Source: Streptomyces sp. NBC_01304 (lineage in GTDB: Bacteria > Actinomycetota > Actinomycetes > Streptomycetales > Streptomycetaceae). From it: a stretch of DNA of 64,000 nt. The position numbers and the translations under genes were made by a program. Of the stretch, positions 49,890-60,003 are shown one piece after another. The notes beneath the pieces were generated by a model, which saw only the letters and a list, made by a program, of their open reading frames with translations, searched no databases and had not been told where the DNA came from. The DNA lies in the NCBI RefSeq assembly GCF_035975855.1, contig NZ_CP109055.1, forward strand, positions 5,270,001 through 5,334,000, in the 5' to 3' direction. Within the stretch, counting starts at the first letter, position 1; each line of letters opens with the position of its first letter.

Positions 49890-51668
49890 ATGACTGTTGA
49901 GATGCCGGACTGGGAAAAGCGCTTCCGGGCGCCGCGTGTGTCGCTGCCCGACTGGGCGGAGGACGCGCCGGACCGCTCGCTGTTCGTGTCCAATGCGACG
50001 GGCACGTACGAGCTGTACGCATGGGACCGCGCGAGCGGCGAGCAGCGCCAGGTCACGGACCGGCCGAACGGCACGACGGACGGCGTCCTGACCCCCGACG
50101 GCACCTGGATCTGGTGGTTCAACGACAAGGACGGGGACGAGTTCGGCGTGTGGATGCGCCAGCCGTTCGAGGGCGGGGCCGACGAGCCGGCCGTGACCGG
50201 ACTCGAGGCGTCGTACCCCGCGGGCCTCGCGCTCGGCCGGGACGGCTCCACCGCGGTCGTGGGCCGCTCCACGGACGACGAGGGGTCGACCATTCATCTC
50301 GTACGGGGCGACGCGAAGCCCGTCGAGATCTACCGGCACCGCGAGTCGGCGGGCGTCGGCGACCTGTCGCACGACGGCGCGCTGATCGCGCTCGAGCACA
50401 CCGAGCACGGCGACGCGATGCACTCCTCGCTGCGCGTGGTCCGCCCGGACGGCACGACGGTCGCCGAGCTGGACGACACCAAGGGCGGCGCCGAGGAGCT
50501 GGGCCTGGAGGTGCTCGGGTTCGCGCCGGTGGACGGGGACGCGCGGCTGCTCGTCGGGCATCAGCGGCGCGGCCGCTGGGAGCCGATGGTGTGGGACGTG
50601 GCGAGCGGGGTCGAGACCGACCTCGCGCTCGACCTGCCGGGCGATGTGAGCGCCGAGTGGTATCCGGACGGGTCCGCGCTGCTCGTCGCGCACAGCTTCG
50701 AGGCGCGCAGCGAGCTGTTCCGGTACGACCTGACGGCGCGCGAGCTGGTCCGCGTGGACACCCCGCCCGGCTCGGTGTCGGGGGCGACGACCCGGCCCGA
50801 CGGCACGGTGGAGTACCTGTGGTCGTCGGCCGCCGAGCCGCCGCAGGTGCGCTCGACGACGGGCGAGGTCGTGCTCGACCCGCCCGGGATGAAGTCGCCG
50901 GGTTCGGTGCCGGTGCAGGACGCGTGGGTGGAGGGACCGGGCGGACGTATCCACGCCCTGGTGCAGAAGCCCGCGGGCGAGGGCCCGTTCCCGACGGTCT
51001 TCGAGATCCACGGCGGCCCGACCTGGCACGACAGCGATGCCTTCGCGGCGGGCCCGGCGGCCTGGATCGACCACGGCTATGCGGTGGTCCGGGTCAACTA
51101 CCGGGGCTCGACGGGCTATGGCCGCGAGTGGACGGACGCGCTCAAGCTCCGGGTCGGCCTGATCGAGCTGGAGGACATCGCGGCGGTCCGTGAGTGGGCG
51201 GTCGGCTCCGGCCTCGCGGACCCGGCGAAGCTGGTCCTCGCGGGCGGCTCCTGGGGCGGCTATCTGACCCTGCTCGGCCTCGGCACCCAGCCGGCCTCCT
51301 GGGCGCTCGGCCTCGCCGCCGTCCCGGTCGCGGACTACGTCACGGCGTACCACGACGAGATGGAGGCCCTGAAGGCGATGGACCGCACGCTCATGGGCGG
51401 CACGCCCGAGGAGGTCCCGGAGCGCTTCGAGGCGTCCTCACCGATCACGTACGTCGACGAGGTGAAGGTCCCCGTCTACATCTCGGCGGGGGTGAACGAC
51501 CCGCGCTGCCCGATCCGCCAGATCGACAACTACGTGGACCGCCTGGTCGCCCGCGAGGCGGTGCACGAGGTGTACCGGTACGACGCGGGGCACGGCTCAC
51601 TGGTGGTGGAGGAGCGGATCAAGCAGGTCAGGCTCGAGATCGACTTCGCGGCCCGGCACCTGGGCTGA
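49890..51668 (+). CDS. S9-family prolyl oligopeptidase-like serine peptidase
   Basis: A 592-residue protein. An N-terminal beta-propeller (about residues 30-330) is followed by an alpha/beta hydrolase domain with FEIHGGPTWHD, nucleophile elbow GGSWGGYL (Ser), acid in SAGVNDPRCPI and His in YDAGHGSLV. This is the S9 layout of acylaminoacyl- and prolyl-oligopeptidases. It has no signal peptide, so it works on peptides in the cytoplasm. ATG at 49890 (MTVEMPDWEKRF) begins the conserved part. Confidence 0.92.
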   Translation: MTVEMPDWEKRFRAPRVSLPDWAEDAPDRSLFVSNATGTYELYAWDRASGEQRQVTDRPNGTTDGVLTPDGTWIWWFNDKDGDEFGVWMRQPFEGGADEPAVTGLEASYPAGLALGRDGSTAVVGRSTDDEGSTIHLVRGDAKPVEIYRHRESAGVGDLSHDGALIALEHTEHGDAMHSSLRVVRPDGTTVAELDDTKGGAEELGLEVLGFAPVDGDARLLVGHQRRGRWEPMVWDVASGVETDLALDLPGDVSAEWYPDGSALLVAHSFEARSELFRYDLTARELVRVDTPPGSVSGATTRPDGTVEYLWSSAAEPPQVRSTTGEVVLDPPGMKSPGSVPVQDAWVEGPGGRIHALVQKPAGEGPFPTVFEIHGGPTWHDSDAFAAGPAAWIDHGYAVVRVNYRGSTGYGREWTDALKLRVGLIELEDIAAVREWAVGSGLADPAKLVLAGGSWGGYLTLLGLGTQPASWALGLAAVPVADYVTAYHDEMEALKAMDRTLMGGTPEEVPERFEASSPITYVDEVKVPVYISAGVNDPRCPIRQIDNYVDRLVAREAVHEVYRYDAGHGSLVVEERIKQVRLEIDFAARHLG

Positions 51669-51777
51669 GTGCGGGTCCGGGGTGCGTGCCGGGCGTCGCG
51701 GCGCAGGCGGGGAACCCCAGACAGGCCCCAGGGGGGTGCGGGGCGGGTCCGTGGGGCTCGCCCCGTACCGTGGGAGC

Positions 51778-52563
51778 GTGTACCGGTTTCTGCTGACCCC
51801 GCGCTGGTGGGGCATCAACCTCTTCATCGTCCTCGCCATCCCGTTCTGCATCTTCATGGGTTCGTGGCAGCTGGGCCGCTTCGAGGACCGCGTCGAGACC
51901 CACCGGTCCGCCGAGAAGCAGAGCGAGCAGGCGAGCCGGGAGAAGGCGCGGCCGCTGGCCGACCTGCTCCCGGTCGACAAGGAGACCTCCGGCCGCCGCA
52001 CCGAGGTGACCGGCCGCTGGGACAAGCAACTCCTCGTCCCCGACCGGGACTTGGACGGCAAGCGCGGCTTCTACGCACTCGGCCTCCTGAAGACCGACGA
52101 GGGCAAGGTGCTTCCCGTCGTACGCGGCTGGCTGCCCGGCGACGCGGACCGCAGCAAGGTCCCGGCTGCCGCCGAGGGCGAGGTCACGGTGACCGGTGCG
52201 CTGCAGGCGTCGGAGAGCGCGGGCAGCGACGGGGTGAACTCCGCGGGCGGGCTGCCCGAGGGGCAGCTGGGCATGATCAGCGCGGCGTCGCTTGTGAACC
52301 TGGTGCCGTACGACGTGTATCCGGCCTGGGTGACCGTCGACAAGGCCGAGTCCGGCCTGAAGGCCGTGCCGCCGAGTGCTCCGCAGGGTAGTGGGCTCGA
52401 CCTCAAGGCCTTCCAGAACCTTGGCTACACCGGTGAGTGGTTCATCTTCGCGGGGTTCGTGGTGTTCATGTGGTTCCGGTTGTTCCGACGAGAGGTCGAG
52501 TTCTCTAAGGACGCGGCGTTGGGGCTTGCGGAGATTGAGGCTTCGGCCTCTGCTTCGTCCTAG
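51778..52563 (+). CDS. SURF1-family cytochrome oxidase assembly protein
   Basis: A 261-residue protein with two membrane helices, at the start (WWGINLFIVLAIPFCIFMGSWQLGRF) and near the end (GEWFIFAGFVVFMWFRLFRR), both cut here to stay short, enclosing an extracytoplasmic beta-rich domain with GFYALGLL and VLPVVRGWLPG. This is the SURF1/SHY1 pattern, a helper in assembling haem a3 of cytochrome c oxidase. GTG start at 51778. Convergent with the His-rich membrane protein gene; terminator region in between. Confidence 0.9.
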   Translation: MYRFLLTPRWWGINLFIVLAIPFCIFMGSWQLGRFEDRVETHRSAEKQSEQASREKARPLADLLPVDKETSGRRTEVTGRWDKQLLVPDRDLDGKRGFYALGLLKTDEGKVLPVVRGWLPGDADRSKVPAAAEGEVTVTGALQASESAGSDGVNSAGGLPEGQLGMISAASLVNLVPYDVYPAWVTVDKAESGLKAVPPSAPQGSGLDLKAFQNLGYTGEWFIFAGFVVFMWFRLFRREVEFSKDAALGLAEIEASASASS

Positions 52564-52672
52564 GTCTCGGGGCTCCGCCCCGGGCCCCGCTCCTCGCCGG
52601 AGGGGCTGGATATCGCTCCCGCAGGAAGTGCATTCGGCTGCGGGTGGGTCGTGGCCGGCCGCGCAGTTCCCC

Positions 52673-52690
52673 GCGCCCCTGACGGGGCGC
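52673..52690. terminator. Hairpin in dispersed Streptomyces intergenic repeat
   Basis: GCGCCCC-TGAC-GGGGCGC, perfect 7-bp stem. It belongs to the sequence CGCAGTTCCCCGCGCCCC, which I know as a common intergenic element of Streptomyces genomes. It lies between convergent genes and probably ends both transcripts. Confidence 0.75.
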
Positions 52691-52701
52691 ACCCTTCGCC
52701 C

Positions 52702-53892
52702 CTACGAAGCCGCCAGTGCCCCGGTCCGGTAGATCGTTCCCGCGCACGCGTTGCTGATCGTCGTCTGCGCGCTCGGGGCGCCCGCCTCCGCGGTGTGGGT
52801 GATCGAGACGCTGCCGTCGGCCGTGCCCTCCTCGCCGCCCAGTTGGGTCGAGACGCCCTGGCCGTCCGAGCCGCTGCCCGTGTTCTCGCCGCCGTCCGAC
52901 GGCGTCGGGTCGGGTGACGGGTTGCCCGTGCTGGGGCAGGTGTCCGTGGGGATCCAGGCGAACTGGACCTCGTACGCCATCCCCGGCTTGAGGACGAGCG
53001 TCGTGGGCTCGGTGGAGGGGGCGGGCAGGTTGCTCGCCGGGTCGCCCGTGGTGTGATCCGTGACCCTGATCTTGGACTGCTCGGCCGCGCCCTGCGCCGC
53101 GAAGACGACGCTGCCCGGGCCGCTGACCGTGCAGTCGGTGCTGGACGTGTTGGAGACGCGGAAGCTGCCGTAGACCGTGCCGTCGGAGGCGGGCGCCCCC
53201 GCGCTCGCCACGGCGTTGTTGAGCTGGCCGGCGTCGCAGGCGGTGGCGGCCGGGGCCTGGCTGGTGGAGGGGTCGGCGCCGCCGGAGGCGCCGGAGACGG
53301 AGCCTTCGCCGTCCTCGCCCTTGCCCTCGTCCTTCTTGCCGTCCTTGCCCTTGCCGTCCTTGTCGTCCTTGCCCTTGCCGCCGTTGCCGCCCTCCTGTTG
53401 GCCGCCGCCCGAGCCCTGGTCACCGCCGGTCGCACCGGGCACGTCCGAGCCGTGGCCGGCCACCGAAGGGTTGGCGTCGGAGGAACCCCCGGAGTTGGTG
53501 ACGTGCACGAGGGCCGGCACCGCCGTGCCGATGAAGAGGGCCGCGGCCGCCATCCCGACGACGGCCTGGCGCTTACGGGCCCGGCGCGCGGGCACCGCCT
53601 GGCGAAGGTGGTCGAGGGCGTTGCCCGAGGGCTCGATCTCCTGGACCGCGCCGCGCAGCATCCTGCGCAACGCCAGCTCGTCCGGGGCGAAGCCGCCGGT
53701 CTCGGGGCCGGACTCGGGGCCGTCCTGCGGCTGCTGCGACTTCTGCGCCTTCAACGGGTTGTTCCCACCATGCTGATCGTGCCCACTATGCGGCCTGTGC
53801 CCGGCGGCACCGTACTGCTCACGGTCATGACCGTGTTCCTGCCCGTGTCCGTGTTCGCGGCCATCCTGCCCGAACCACTCGTTCCTGCTCAT
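52702..53892 (-). CDS. Membrane protein with His-rich N-terminus, probable partner of the sigma factor
   Basis: A 396-residue protein. The first 45 residues are very rich in His and Gly (HGHGQEHGHDREQYG, HRPHSGHDQHGG). A helical segment follows (about 65-105), then a membrane helix (VVGMAAAALFIGTAVPALVHV), a long low-complexity Gly/Lys/Asp linker and an extracytoplasmic beta-rich domain with four Cys (CDAGQL, DCTVSG, DTCPST, NACAGT). The gene overlaps the sigma factor gene by 4 nt (ATGA). Sigma-gene coupling suggests a membrane anti-sigma factor, although a zinc-type HxxxCxxC motif is absent; the His-rich tail may bind metal. Confidence 0.75.
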   Translation of the reverse strand: MSRNEWFGQDGREHGHGQEHGHDREQYGAAGHRPHSGHDQHGGNNPLKAQKSQQPQDGPESGPETGGFAPDELALRRMLRGAVQEIEPSGNALDHLRQAVPARRARKRQAVVGMAAAALFIGTAVPALVHVTNSGGSSDANPSVAGHGSDVPGATGGDQGSGGGQQEGGNGGKGKDDKDGKGKDGKKDEGKGEDGEGSVSGASGGADPSTSQAPAATACDAGQLNNAVASAGAPASDGTVYGSFRVSNTSSTDCTVSGPGSVVFAAQGAAEQSKIRVTDHTTGDPASNLPAPSTEPTTLVLKPGMAYEVQFAWIPTDTCPSTGNPSPDPTPSDGGENTGSGSDGQGVSTQLGGEEGTADGSVSITHTAEAGAPSAQTTISNACAGTIYRTGALAAS

Positions 53893-54581
53893 GCCGGGGC
53901 CTCCATGGCGACGCGCAGCGCCGCGATGCCGCGCGAGCCGTAGGCCTTGACCGAGCCGAGCGATATGCCGAGCGTCTCGGCGACCTGGGCCTCGGTCATG
54001 TCCGCGAAGTAGCGCAGGACGAGGACCTCGCGCTGCCGGCGCTGCAGTCCGCGCATCGCCTTGATCAGGGCGTCCCGCTCGAGTTGGTCGTACGCCCCCT
54101 CCTCCGCGCTCGCCATGTCGGGCATGGGCTTGGAGAGGAGCTTGAGGCCGAGGATGCGGCGACGCAGCGCGGAGCGGGAGAGGTTGACCACCGTCTGGCG
54201 CAGATACGCGAGGGTCTTCTCCGGGTCGCGCACGCGCTTGCGCGCGGAGTGCACGCGGATGAAGGCCTCCTGCACGACGTCCTCGCACGAGGCGGTGTCG
54301 TCGAGCAGCAGGGCGGCGAGACCGAGCAGCGACCGGTAGTGGGCGCGATACGTCTCGGTGAGGTGGTCGACTGTGGTGCCGGCGGCCATGGCGTCGTCAG
54401 CGCCGTCGCGCTGGGACGGTATGGCGGCCGTACGCCGCGTCGCAGGCATCGGCGCGATCACCGGCATGCCACTGGAGTTGCCCGCACCGGACGCGAGGCG
54501 TGAGCGGGGACGGCGCGGCGGCCGCACGGCTGTTGCACCGCGGGCTTGCACCATCGTGAAATCGAGAACCTCTGCTGCCAC
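53889..54581 (-). CDS. ECF-type RNA polymerase sigma factor, SigE family
   Basis: A 230-residue protein with a non-conserved, basic N-terminus and sigma regions 2 (YRAHYRSLLGLAALLLDD, then EDVVQEAFIRVHSA) and 4 (LPRRQREVLVLRYFAD-like QRRQREVLVLRYFADMTEAQ with GISLGSVKAYGSRGIAAL). It matches the SigE-70/ECF group common in Streptomyces. The true start is unclear: GTG at 54581 or ATG at 54554; neither has a good ribosome binding site. Coupled to the downstream membrane protein gene. Gene order with asd-ask matches what I know from other Streptomyces. Confidence 0.88.
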   Translation of the reverse strand: MAAEVLDFTMVQARGATAVRPPRRPRSRLASGAGNSSGMPVIAPMPATRRTAAIPSQRDGADDAMAAGTTVDHLTETYRAHYRSLLGLAALLLDDTASCEDVVQEAFIRVHSARKRVRDPEKTLAYLRQTVVNLSRSALRRRILGLKLLSKPMPDMASAEEGAYDQLERDALIKAMRGLQRRQREVLVLRYFADMTEAQVAETLGISLGSVKAYGSRGIAALRVAMEAPA

Positions 54582-54891
54582 GCCTGTTGGACACGCTTCC
54601 CCCCGTCAGGGTTGTACGCGTCAGGCATCGCATTTGTGCCAGGCGCACCTTGCGACGTCGCTCCCCATGCCCTCATGCGTACCAGCACTTCCCCTATGCC
54701 CCATTTGAGAACGGCCACCGTTTGAAGGGCGACCGCAAAGACGCTCCCCACCCCGCGCGCGGTTGCACGGGACGGGGAGCGAATCGTCGAACGGTGAGGC
54801 GTTCCAGTTCAAGTGGCCTAGACCATCAACTTGGTCACAGGCTTCACACAGATCCTACAAACCCGTTCGCGCCCGGTCGGCGGCGAGGCCC
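54582..54891 (-). other. Intergenic region with terminator and sigma-factor promoter
   Basis: No gene. The right half holds the asd terminator hairpin; the left half should hold the promoter of the sigma-factor gene. Confidence 0.5.
54742..54781 (-). terminator. Terminator of the ask-asd operon
   Basis: CGCTCCCC / GGGGAGCG arms enclosing a GC-rich loop that can pair further (CCGCGCGCGG). It lies about 110 nt past the asd stop codon. Confidence 0.6.
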
Positions 54892-55956
54892 TCAGGCGCG
54901 GAGCTCGGAAGCTACCAACTCGGCGATCTGCGCGGTGTTCAGGGCCGCCCCCTTGCGCAGATTGTCCCCGCATACGAAGAGTTCGAGCGCGGCCGGATCG
55001 TCGAGGGAGCGCCGCACCCGGCCGACCCAGGTGGGGTCGGTGCCCACCACGTCGGCGGGGGTGGGGAATTCACCGGCGGCCGGGTTGTCGAAGAGGACGA
55101 CACCGGGGGCGGTGGAGAGGATCTCGTGCGCGCGGTCGACCGTGACCTCGTTCTCGAAGCGTGCGTGCACCGTGAGGGAATGGGTCGTAACCACCGGAAC
55201 CCGGACACAAGTTACGCTCACCCGCAGATCCGGCAGACCCAGGATCTTCCGGGACTCATTGCGCACCTTGAGCTCTTCGGACGACCAGCCGTCCGCCATC
55301 AGCGAACCGGCCCAGGGCACCACGTTCAGGGCGATCGGCTCGGGGAAGGGCCCGGTGTTGTCGCCCACGGCCCGGCGCACATCACCCGGCGTGGTCCCCA
55401 GTTCCGTACCGGCGACGAGCTTCAACTGCTCGCGCAGCACCTCGACACCGGCGGTCCCGGCGCCGCTCACGGCCTGGTACGAGGAGACGACCAGCTCCCG
55501 CAGCCCGAACTCGGCATGCAGCGCACCGATCGCCACAATCATGGACAAGGTGGTGCAGTTGGGATTGGCGATGATGCCGCGCGGGCGCAGCCGGGCGGCA
55601 TGCGGATTGACCTCGGGGACGACCAGCGGGACGTCCGAGTCCATCCGGAAAGCGGCCGAATTGTCCACGACCACCGCGCCCTTGGCCGCGGCGATCGGCG
55701 CCCACTGCGCGGACACCTCGTCGGGTACGTCGAACATCGCGACGTCGACCCCGTCGAAGGCCTCCTCGGTGAGCGCGACGACCTCGACCTCCTCACCGCG
55801 TACGACCAGCTTGCGGCCGGCCGAGCGCGGGGAGGCGATCAGACGGATCTCGCCCCAGATGTCCGCGTGCTGGGACAGGATCTGGAGCATGACCGTGCCG
55901 ACGGCTCCGGTCGCCCCGACCACGGCGAGCGTCGGGGCGGACCGGGAGGGGTTCAT
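54892..55956 (-). CDS. asd: Aspartate-semialdehyde dehydrogenase
   Basis: A 354-residue protein. NADP-binding motif [14 protein letters not shown] at the start, catalytic Cys in PNCTT, active-site [10 protein letters not shown] loop and the substrate-binding His in VTTHSLTVH. It reduces aspartyl phosphate to aspartate semialdehyde for lysine, threonine, methionine and diaminopimelate. The ATG overlaps the ask stop by 4 nt (ATGA), so the two consecutive enzymes are coupled. Confidence 0.97.
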   Translation of the reverse strand: MNPSRSAPTLAVVGATGAVGTVMLQILSQHADIWGEIRLIASPRSAGRKLVVRGEEVEVVALTEEAFDGVDVAMFDVPDEVSAQWAPIAAAKGAVVVDNSAAFRMDSDVPLVVPEVNPHAARLRPRGIIANPNCTTLSMIVAIGALHAEFGLRELVVSSYQAVSGAGTAGVEVLREQLKLVAGTELGTTPGDVRRAVGDNTGPFPEPIALNVVPWAGSLMADGWSSEELKVRNESRKILGLPDLRVSVTCVRVPVVTTHSLTVHARFENEVTVDRAHEILSTAPGVVLFDNPAAGEFPTPADVVGTDPTWVGRVRRSLDDPAALELFVCGDNLRKGAALNTAQIAELVASELRA

Positions 55957-56474
55957 CGGCCGGTGCCTCCGTAGACGACAGCCTCGTCGGAGTCGCTGTC
56001 CAGGCCGAAGGAGGAGTGCACGGCGCGCACGGCCTCGTTGACGTCGTCGGCGCGGGTGACGACCGAGATACGGATCTCCGAGGTGGAGATCAGCTCGATG
56101 TTCACGCCCGCGTCGCTGAGCGCCTCGAAGAACTGCGCGGTGACACCGGGGTTGGTCTTCATGCCGGCGCCGACGAGGGAGATCTTGGCGACCTGGTCGT
56201 CGTAGCGCAGCGAGTCGTACCCGACCGTCGGCTTGATCTTCTCCAGGGCCGACAGGGCCTTCTTGCCCTCGGCCTTGGGGAGCGTGAAGGAGATGTCGGT
56301 CAGGCCCGTGGAGGCCGCCGACACGTTCTGCACGATCATGTCGATGTTGATCTCGGCGGACGCGACGGCCCGGAAGATCGACGCGGCCTCGCCCGGCTTG
56401 TCGGGCACCCCGACGACCGTGACCTTGGCCTCGGAGACGTCGTGGGCGACTCCGGAGATGATGGCGTGCTCCAC
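55953..56474 (-). CDS. Predicted aspartate kinase beta subunit (internal start)
   Basis: Same frame as ask. GTG at 56474, preceded by GGGAGACCAGCAG, would start [18 protein letters not shown], the place at which the known C. glutamicum beta subunit begins. The product consists of the two ACT regulatory domains. Supported by position and ribosome binding site only. Confidence 0.6.
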   Translation of the reverse strand: MEHAIISGVAHDVSEAKVTVVGVPDKPGEAASIFRAVASAEINIDMIVQNVSAASTGLTDISFTLPKAEGKKALSALEKIKPTVGYDSLRYDDQVAKISLVGAGMKTNPGVTAQFFEALSDAGVNIELISTSEIRISVVTRADDVNEAVRAVHSSFGLDSDSDEAVVYGGTGR

Positions 56475-57230
56475 CTGCTGGTCTCCCTGCTCGGGTCGTT
56501 CATTGCTGACCCAGGTGCCGCGCAGCCCCGAGAAGGACGAGCGGACGTGGATCGGGATGTTGTACCGGCGCGCGTACTCCACACACCGGTGAAGGAGGAC
56601 CTTCGAGCCGGAAGCGGCGAGCTCCAGCATGTCCTCGAAGGAGATCCAGTCGATCTTCTGGGCCTTCTTGACGACCCGGGGGTCGGCGGTGAAGACGCCG
56701 TCGACGTCGGTGTAGATCTCGCATACGTCGGCGTCCAGCGCGGCGGCCAGCGCCACGGCCGTGGTGTCACTGCCACCGCGGCCGAGCGTGGTGATGTCCT
56801 TGCTGTCCTGGCTCACGCCCTGGAACCCGGCGACGATGGCGATGTTGCCCTCGTCCACCGAGGTGCGGATCCGGCCCGGCGTGACATCGATGATGCGCGC
56901 TTTGTTGTGGACCGAGTCGGTGATGACACCTGCCTGGCTCCCGGTGAACGACTGGGCCTCGTGGCCCAGGTTTTTGATCGCCATGGCCAGCAGGGCCATG
57001 GAGATCCGCTCTCCGGAGGTCAACAGCATGTCGAGCTCACGTCCGGCAGGGATCGGTGATACCTGCTCGGCGAGATCGATCAGCTCGTCCGTCGTGTCGC
57101 CCATCGCGGAAACAACGGCGACCACCTGGTGGCCGTTCTTCTTTGCTTCCACGATGCGCTTGGCGACCCGCTTGATGCCCTCGGCATCGGCTACGGAGGA
57201 GCCTCCGTACTTCTGCACGACAAGGCCCAC
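55953..57230 (-). CDS. ask: Aspartate kinase, alpha subunit (beta from internal start)
   Basis: A 425-residue protein with the kinase motif [29 protein letters not shown] and two C-terminal ACT domains (about residues 265-425). It phosphorylates aspartate and is feedback-controlled through the ACT domains. In actinobacteria the beta subunit is made from an internal start; here GTG 56474-56472 (before [11 protein letters not shown]) with GGGAG about 8 nt upstream fits that role and would give a 173-residue product. GTG start at 57230. Overlaps asd. Confidence 0.97.
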   Translation of the reverse strand: MGLVVQKYGGSSVADAEGIKRVAKRIVEAKKNGHQVVAVVSAMGDTTDELIDLAEQVSPIPAGRELDMLLTSGERISMALLAMAIKNLGHEAQSFTGSQAGVITDSVHNKARIIDVTPGRIRTSVDEGNIAIVAGFQGVSQDSKDITTLGRGGSDTTAVALAAALDADVCEIYTDVDGVFTADPRVVKKAQKIDWISFEDMLELAASGSKVLLHRCVEYARRYNIPIHVRSSFSGLRGTWVSNERPEQGDQQVEHAIISGVAHDVSEAKVTVVGVPDKPGEAASIFRAVASAEINIDMIVQNVSAASTGLTDISFTLPKAEGKKALSALEKIKPTVGYDSLRYDDQVAKISLVGAGMKTNPGVTAQFFEALSDAGVNIELISTSEIRISVVTRADDVNEAVRAVHSSFGLDSDSDEAVVYGGTGR

Positions 57231-57473
57231 GTGCGCTCCTCGCTCAATTCTTGATGCGGTCGGCTCAGTCTAACGAGGGTCCGGGATCCGCCTCCGGCGT
57301 ATCGCATGGTGAGATGTCCCGCTCACCTTGTGATCATCGCCGGGGGTGGGCCCCGGACCGCTCCAGGGGGGTCCCTGCCCCGGGTGGAGCGGGTCAGTCC
57401 GTTAAGTGGGCGGGGTCACAGTGGTGGTTCGGTGGGTGAGGTGGTGCGGGTGCGTCGTGGGGTGCGGGCTGAT

Positions 57474-57962
57474 TCAGCCCAGCCGCGCGGGGCGTCGTCC
57501 CCAGATGTACAGCTGGTCGCCGGTGCGCATGCGGCGCCAAAGCTCCTTGGCGTCCTTGTAAAGGAGGTTGACGCAGCCGTGTGAGCCTGCGCCGGTGTGG
57601 ACGAAGCCATAGACGCCGTGCAGGGCCTGGCCGCCACTGAAGTACTGGGAGTAGGGCATGGGGGCCTGGTAGAGGCGTGAATAGTCGTCCCGTACGCGGC
57701 GGTTGATGCGGTACCAGCCGGTGTGCGTCGGGAGGGCGGGGCGGCCGGAGCGGAGCGGGGCCGGGCCCCACTCGACGCGGCCCTTGCGGGCGATCCAGAT
57801 CTTCTGGTGGGTCAGGCTTACGCAGAGGATCCTGGCCGGTGTCCACGGGCATCCGCGAGGGACCTTCGGGGCCTCACTCGCATGAGCCGGGGCCGAGATC
57901 GGCAGCGTAAGGAGAAGCGGGAAGAGAAGGGCCAGAGCAAGGGCAGGGAGAGCTCGACGCAC
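57474..57962 (-). CDS. Secreted L,D-transpeptidase (YkuD)
   Basis: A 162-residue protein with GTG start, a signal peptide (MRRALPALALALLFPLLLTL to about residue 28, ending AHA) and a YkuD domain with HTGWYRI and the catalytic SHGCVNL. It forms 3-3 cross-links in peptidoglycan or trims it. Length is minimal for the family. It lies between ask and the DUF5063 gene, same strand as both, 26 nt after the latter. Confidence 0.9.
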   Translation of the reverse strand: MRRALPALALALLFPLLLTLPISAPAHASEAPKVPRGCPWTPARILCVSLTHQKIWIARKGRVEWGPAPLRSGRPALPTHTGWYRINRRVRDDYSRLYQAPMPYSQYFSGGQALHGVYGFVHTGAGSHGCVNLLYKDAKELWRRMRTGDQLYIWGRRPARLG

Positions 57963-57988
57963 AGCTCATCCCTGCCACGACGGCGGCG

Positions 57989-58678
57989 CTACTGAACGGG
58001 GCGCAACCCCAACGGCCCCGCGATCTCCTCGGCCATGACCTTGCCGGCCTCCTCCGCGAGGGCGTCCTCGCTCAGGTCCTGGTCGGTGTCCAGGCCGTCC
58101 AGCTCCTGCAGGGGCTGGTCCAGGCGGACATGAGCGACCAGGGACTGCAGGGCGCGCAGTGAAGCGGACGCCGTGGAGCCCCAGTTGGAGAAGTAGGAGA
58201 ACTGCCACCACCACAGGGCCTCGGTGGTGCGGCCCGCGCGGTAGTGCGCCATGCCGTGCCGCAGGTCGGTGACCACGTCGGTCAGGTCGTCCGAGATGCG
58301 GCAGGGCACCGGGGCCTTGCGCGGCTCGTACGGGTCGAAGACCTCGGAGTAGACGTCGATCGGGTCGAGCAGGGCGGCGAGGCGCTCGCGCAGCTCGTCC
58401 ACGTCCGGCTCGGGGCCCAGGTCCGGCTCGTACCGCTCGTCCGGGACGATGTCCTCGTGCGCGCCCAACCGGCCGCCCGCGAGCAGGAGTTGGGAGACCT
58501 CCAGGAGGAGGAAGGGGACCGCACTGTCGGGCTCGTCGCCCTTTGCCACTTCCGTGACCGAGACGATGAAGGACTCGATCTGGTCGGCGATCTGGACCGC
58601 GAAGTCGTCCGGATCCTGCCCGGCCGTGCTGGCGGCGGCGGTGCTCTGGTGTGGCGGGTTCAGCGTGGTGTCAGACAT
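57989..58678 (-). CDS. DUF5063-family protein
   Basis: A 229-residue acidic protein starting [16 protein letters not shown], with motifs such as [20 protein letters not shown] and [20 protein letters not shown] that I associate with the DUF5063 family next to recR in Streptomyces. Alpha-helical, cytoplasmic. It overlaps the recR stop by 8 nt. Function unknown; the link with recR suggests DNA metabolism. Confidence 0.85.
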   Translation of the reverse strand: MSDTTLNPPHQSTAAASTAGQDPDDFAVQIADQIESFIVSVTEVAKGDEPDSAVPFLLLEVSQLLLAGGRLGAHEDIVPDERYEPDLGPEPDVDELRERLAALLDPIDVYSEVFDPYEPRKAPVPCRISDDLTDVVTDLRHGMAHYRAGRTTEALWWWQFSYFSNWGSTASASLRALQSLVAHVRLDQPLQELDGLDTDQDLSEDALAEEAGKVMAEEIAGPLGLRPVQ

Positions 58679-59270
58679 CGAGGAGTCTTCTCCCTTCGAA
58701 GGCACGGCCCAGCGTGACCTCGTCCGCGTACTCGAGATCTCCCCCGACAGGGAGTCCGCTGGCCAGGCGGGTGACCTTGAGGCCCATCGGCTTGATCATG
58801 CGCGCGAGGTACGTCGCCGTCGCCTCGCCCTCCAGATTGGGGTCCGTCGCGAGGATCAGCTCGGTGACCGTGCCGTCCGCGAGGCGGGTCAGGAGTTCCC
58901 GTATGCGCAGGTCGTCCGGTCCGACGCCCTCGATCGGGCTGATCGCGCCGCCGAGCACGTGATAGCGACCGCGGAACTCGCGGGTCCGCTCGATCGCCAC
59001 GACGTCCTTGGGCTCCTCGACCACACAGATCACGGTCACGTCCCGGCGCGGGTCACGGCAGACCGCGCACTGCTCCTGCTGCGCGACATTGCCGCACACC
59101 GCGCAGAAGCGGACCTTGTCCTTGACTTCGAGCAGGGCGTGCGCGAGCCGGCGTACGTCGGTCGGCTCGGCCTGCAGGATGTGGAAGGCGATCCGCTGCG
59201 CGCTCTTGGGACCGACGCCGGGCAGCCTGCCCAACTCGTCGATGAGGTCCTGGACCACGCCTTCGTACAA
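58671..59270 (-). CDS. recR: Recombination mediator protein RecR
   Basis: A 199-residue protein: N-terminal helix-hairpin-helix ([17 protein letters not shown]), zinc finger with Cys pairs CAVCGN and CAVCRD, Toprim domain ([31 protein letters not shown]) and the conserved C-terminus. Loads RecA at gaps together with RecF and RecO. TTG start with AGGAAGG upstream. The ybaB gene 83 nt before it is the usual neighbour. Confidence 0.97.
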   Translation of the reverse strand: MYEGVVQDLIDELGRLPGVGPKSAQRIAFHILQAEPTDVRRLAHALLEVKDKVRFCAVCGNVAQQEQCAVCRDPRRDVTVICVVEEPKDVVAIERTREFRGRYHVLGGAISPIEGVGPDDLRIRELLTRLADGTVTELILATDPNLEGEATATYLARMIKPMGLKVTRLASGLPVGGDLEYADEVTLGRAFEGRRLLDV

Positions 59271-59353
59271 CGGATTGCCTTCCTGTCATTTCCCTTGTGC
59301 GTACCGTAGTTGGTACCCGCCGGTTAGTTCCCGTACCGGACCGGGCGCCCGTA

Positions 59354-59704
59354 CTAGAACGGCAGTCCGGGGATGCCGCTGCCGCCGGCGCCGCCGAGGC
59401 CCTGGGCGAGCGGGCCGAGCTTCTGCTGCTGCAGCGTCTGCGCGTTCTCATTGGCGGCCTGGACCGCCGCCATGATCAGGTCGGCGAGGGTCTCGGTGTC
59501 CTCGGGGTCGACCGCCTTGGGGTCGATGACGAGGCCGCGCAGCTCGCCCGAGCCGTTCACCGTGGCCTTCACGAGGCCGCCGCCCGCCTGCCCGTCGACC
59601 TCGGTCTGCGCAAGCTCCTCCTGCGCCTTGGCGAGGTCCTGCTGCATCTTCTGGGCCTGCTGGAGCAGCTGCTGCATATTGGGCTGGCCACCACCGGGAA
59701 TCAC
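59354..59704 (-). CDS. ybaB: YbaB/EbfC nucleoid-associated protein
   Basis: A 116-residue protein with GTG start: [20 protein letters not shown], a long helix, then [20 protein letters not shown] and a C-terminal helix. It is the DNA-binding dimer commonly coded before recR. A Gly-rich tail ends it. Confidence 0.95.
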   Translation of the reverse strand: MIPGGGQPNMQQLLQQAQKMQQDLAKAQEELAQTEVDGQAGGGLVKATVNGSGELRGLVIDPKAVDPEDTETLADLIMAAVQAANENAQTLQQQKLGPLAQGLGGAGGSGIPGLPF

Positions 59705-60003
59705 GATCAGCTCCTGGCTTTTCGACGTAGTTATGACGCGTGTACGACGTGTATCCGGCGGGGTTCTCCGCCTGGGACGAGCCTACGTGGTCAGGGGGTG
59801 GATCGCTCCAGCACTCTTTCGAGTGACTGCGACGGTCGGCCTATACCTGATCAAGCCCCACTTCCGGGCGGAAAACCCATGAAACCAGGCTCATGGCCAC
59901 CCATTGGGCGGTAGGAAGATGCTGCACAACTGTCACAGGGGTACCAGGGGGTACTTCGCACGCGGGCAGTCGACCAGTCGTCGCCAGTCGTAGGGAGTGC
60001 CGG

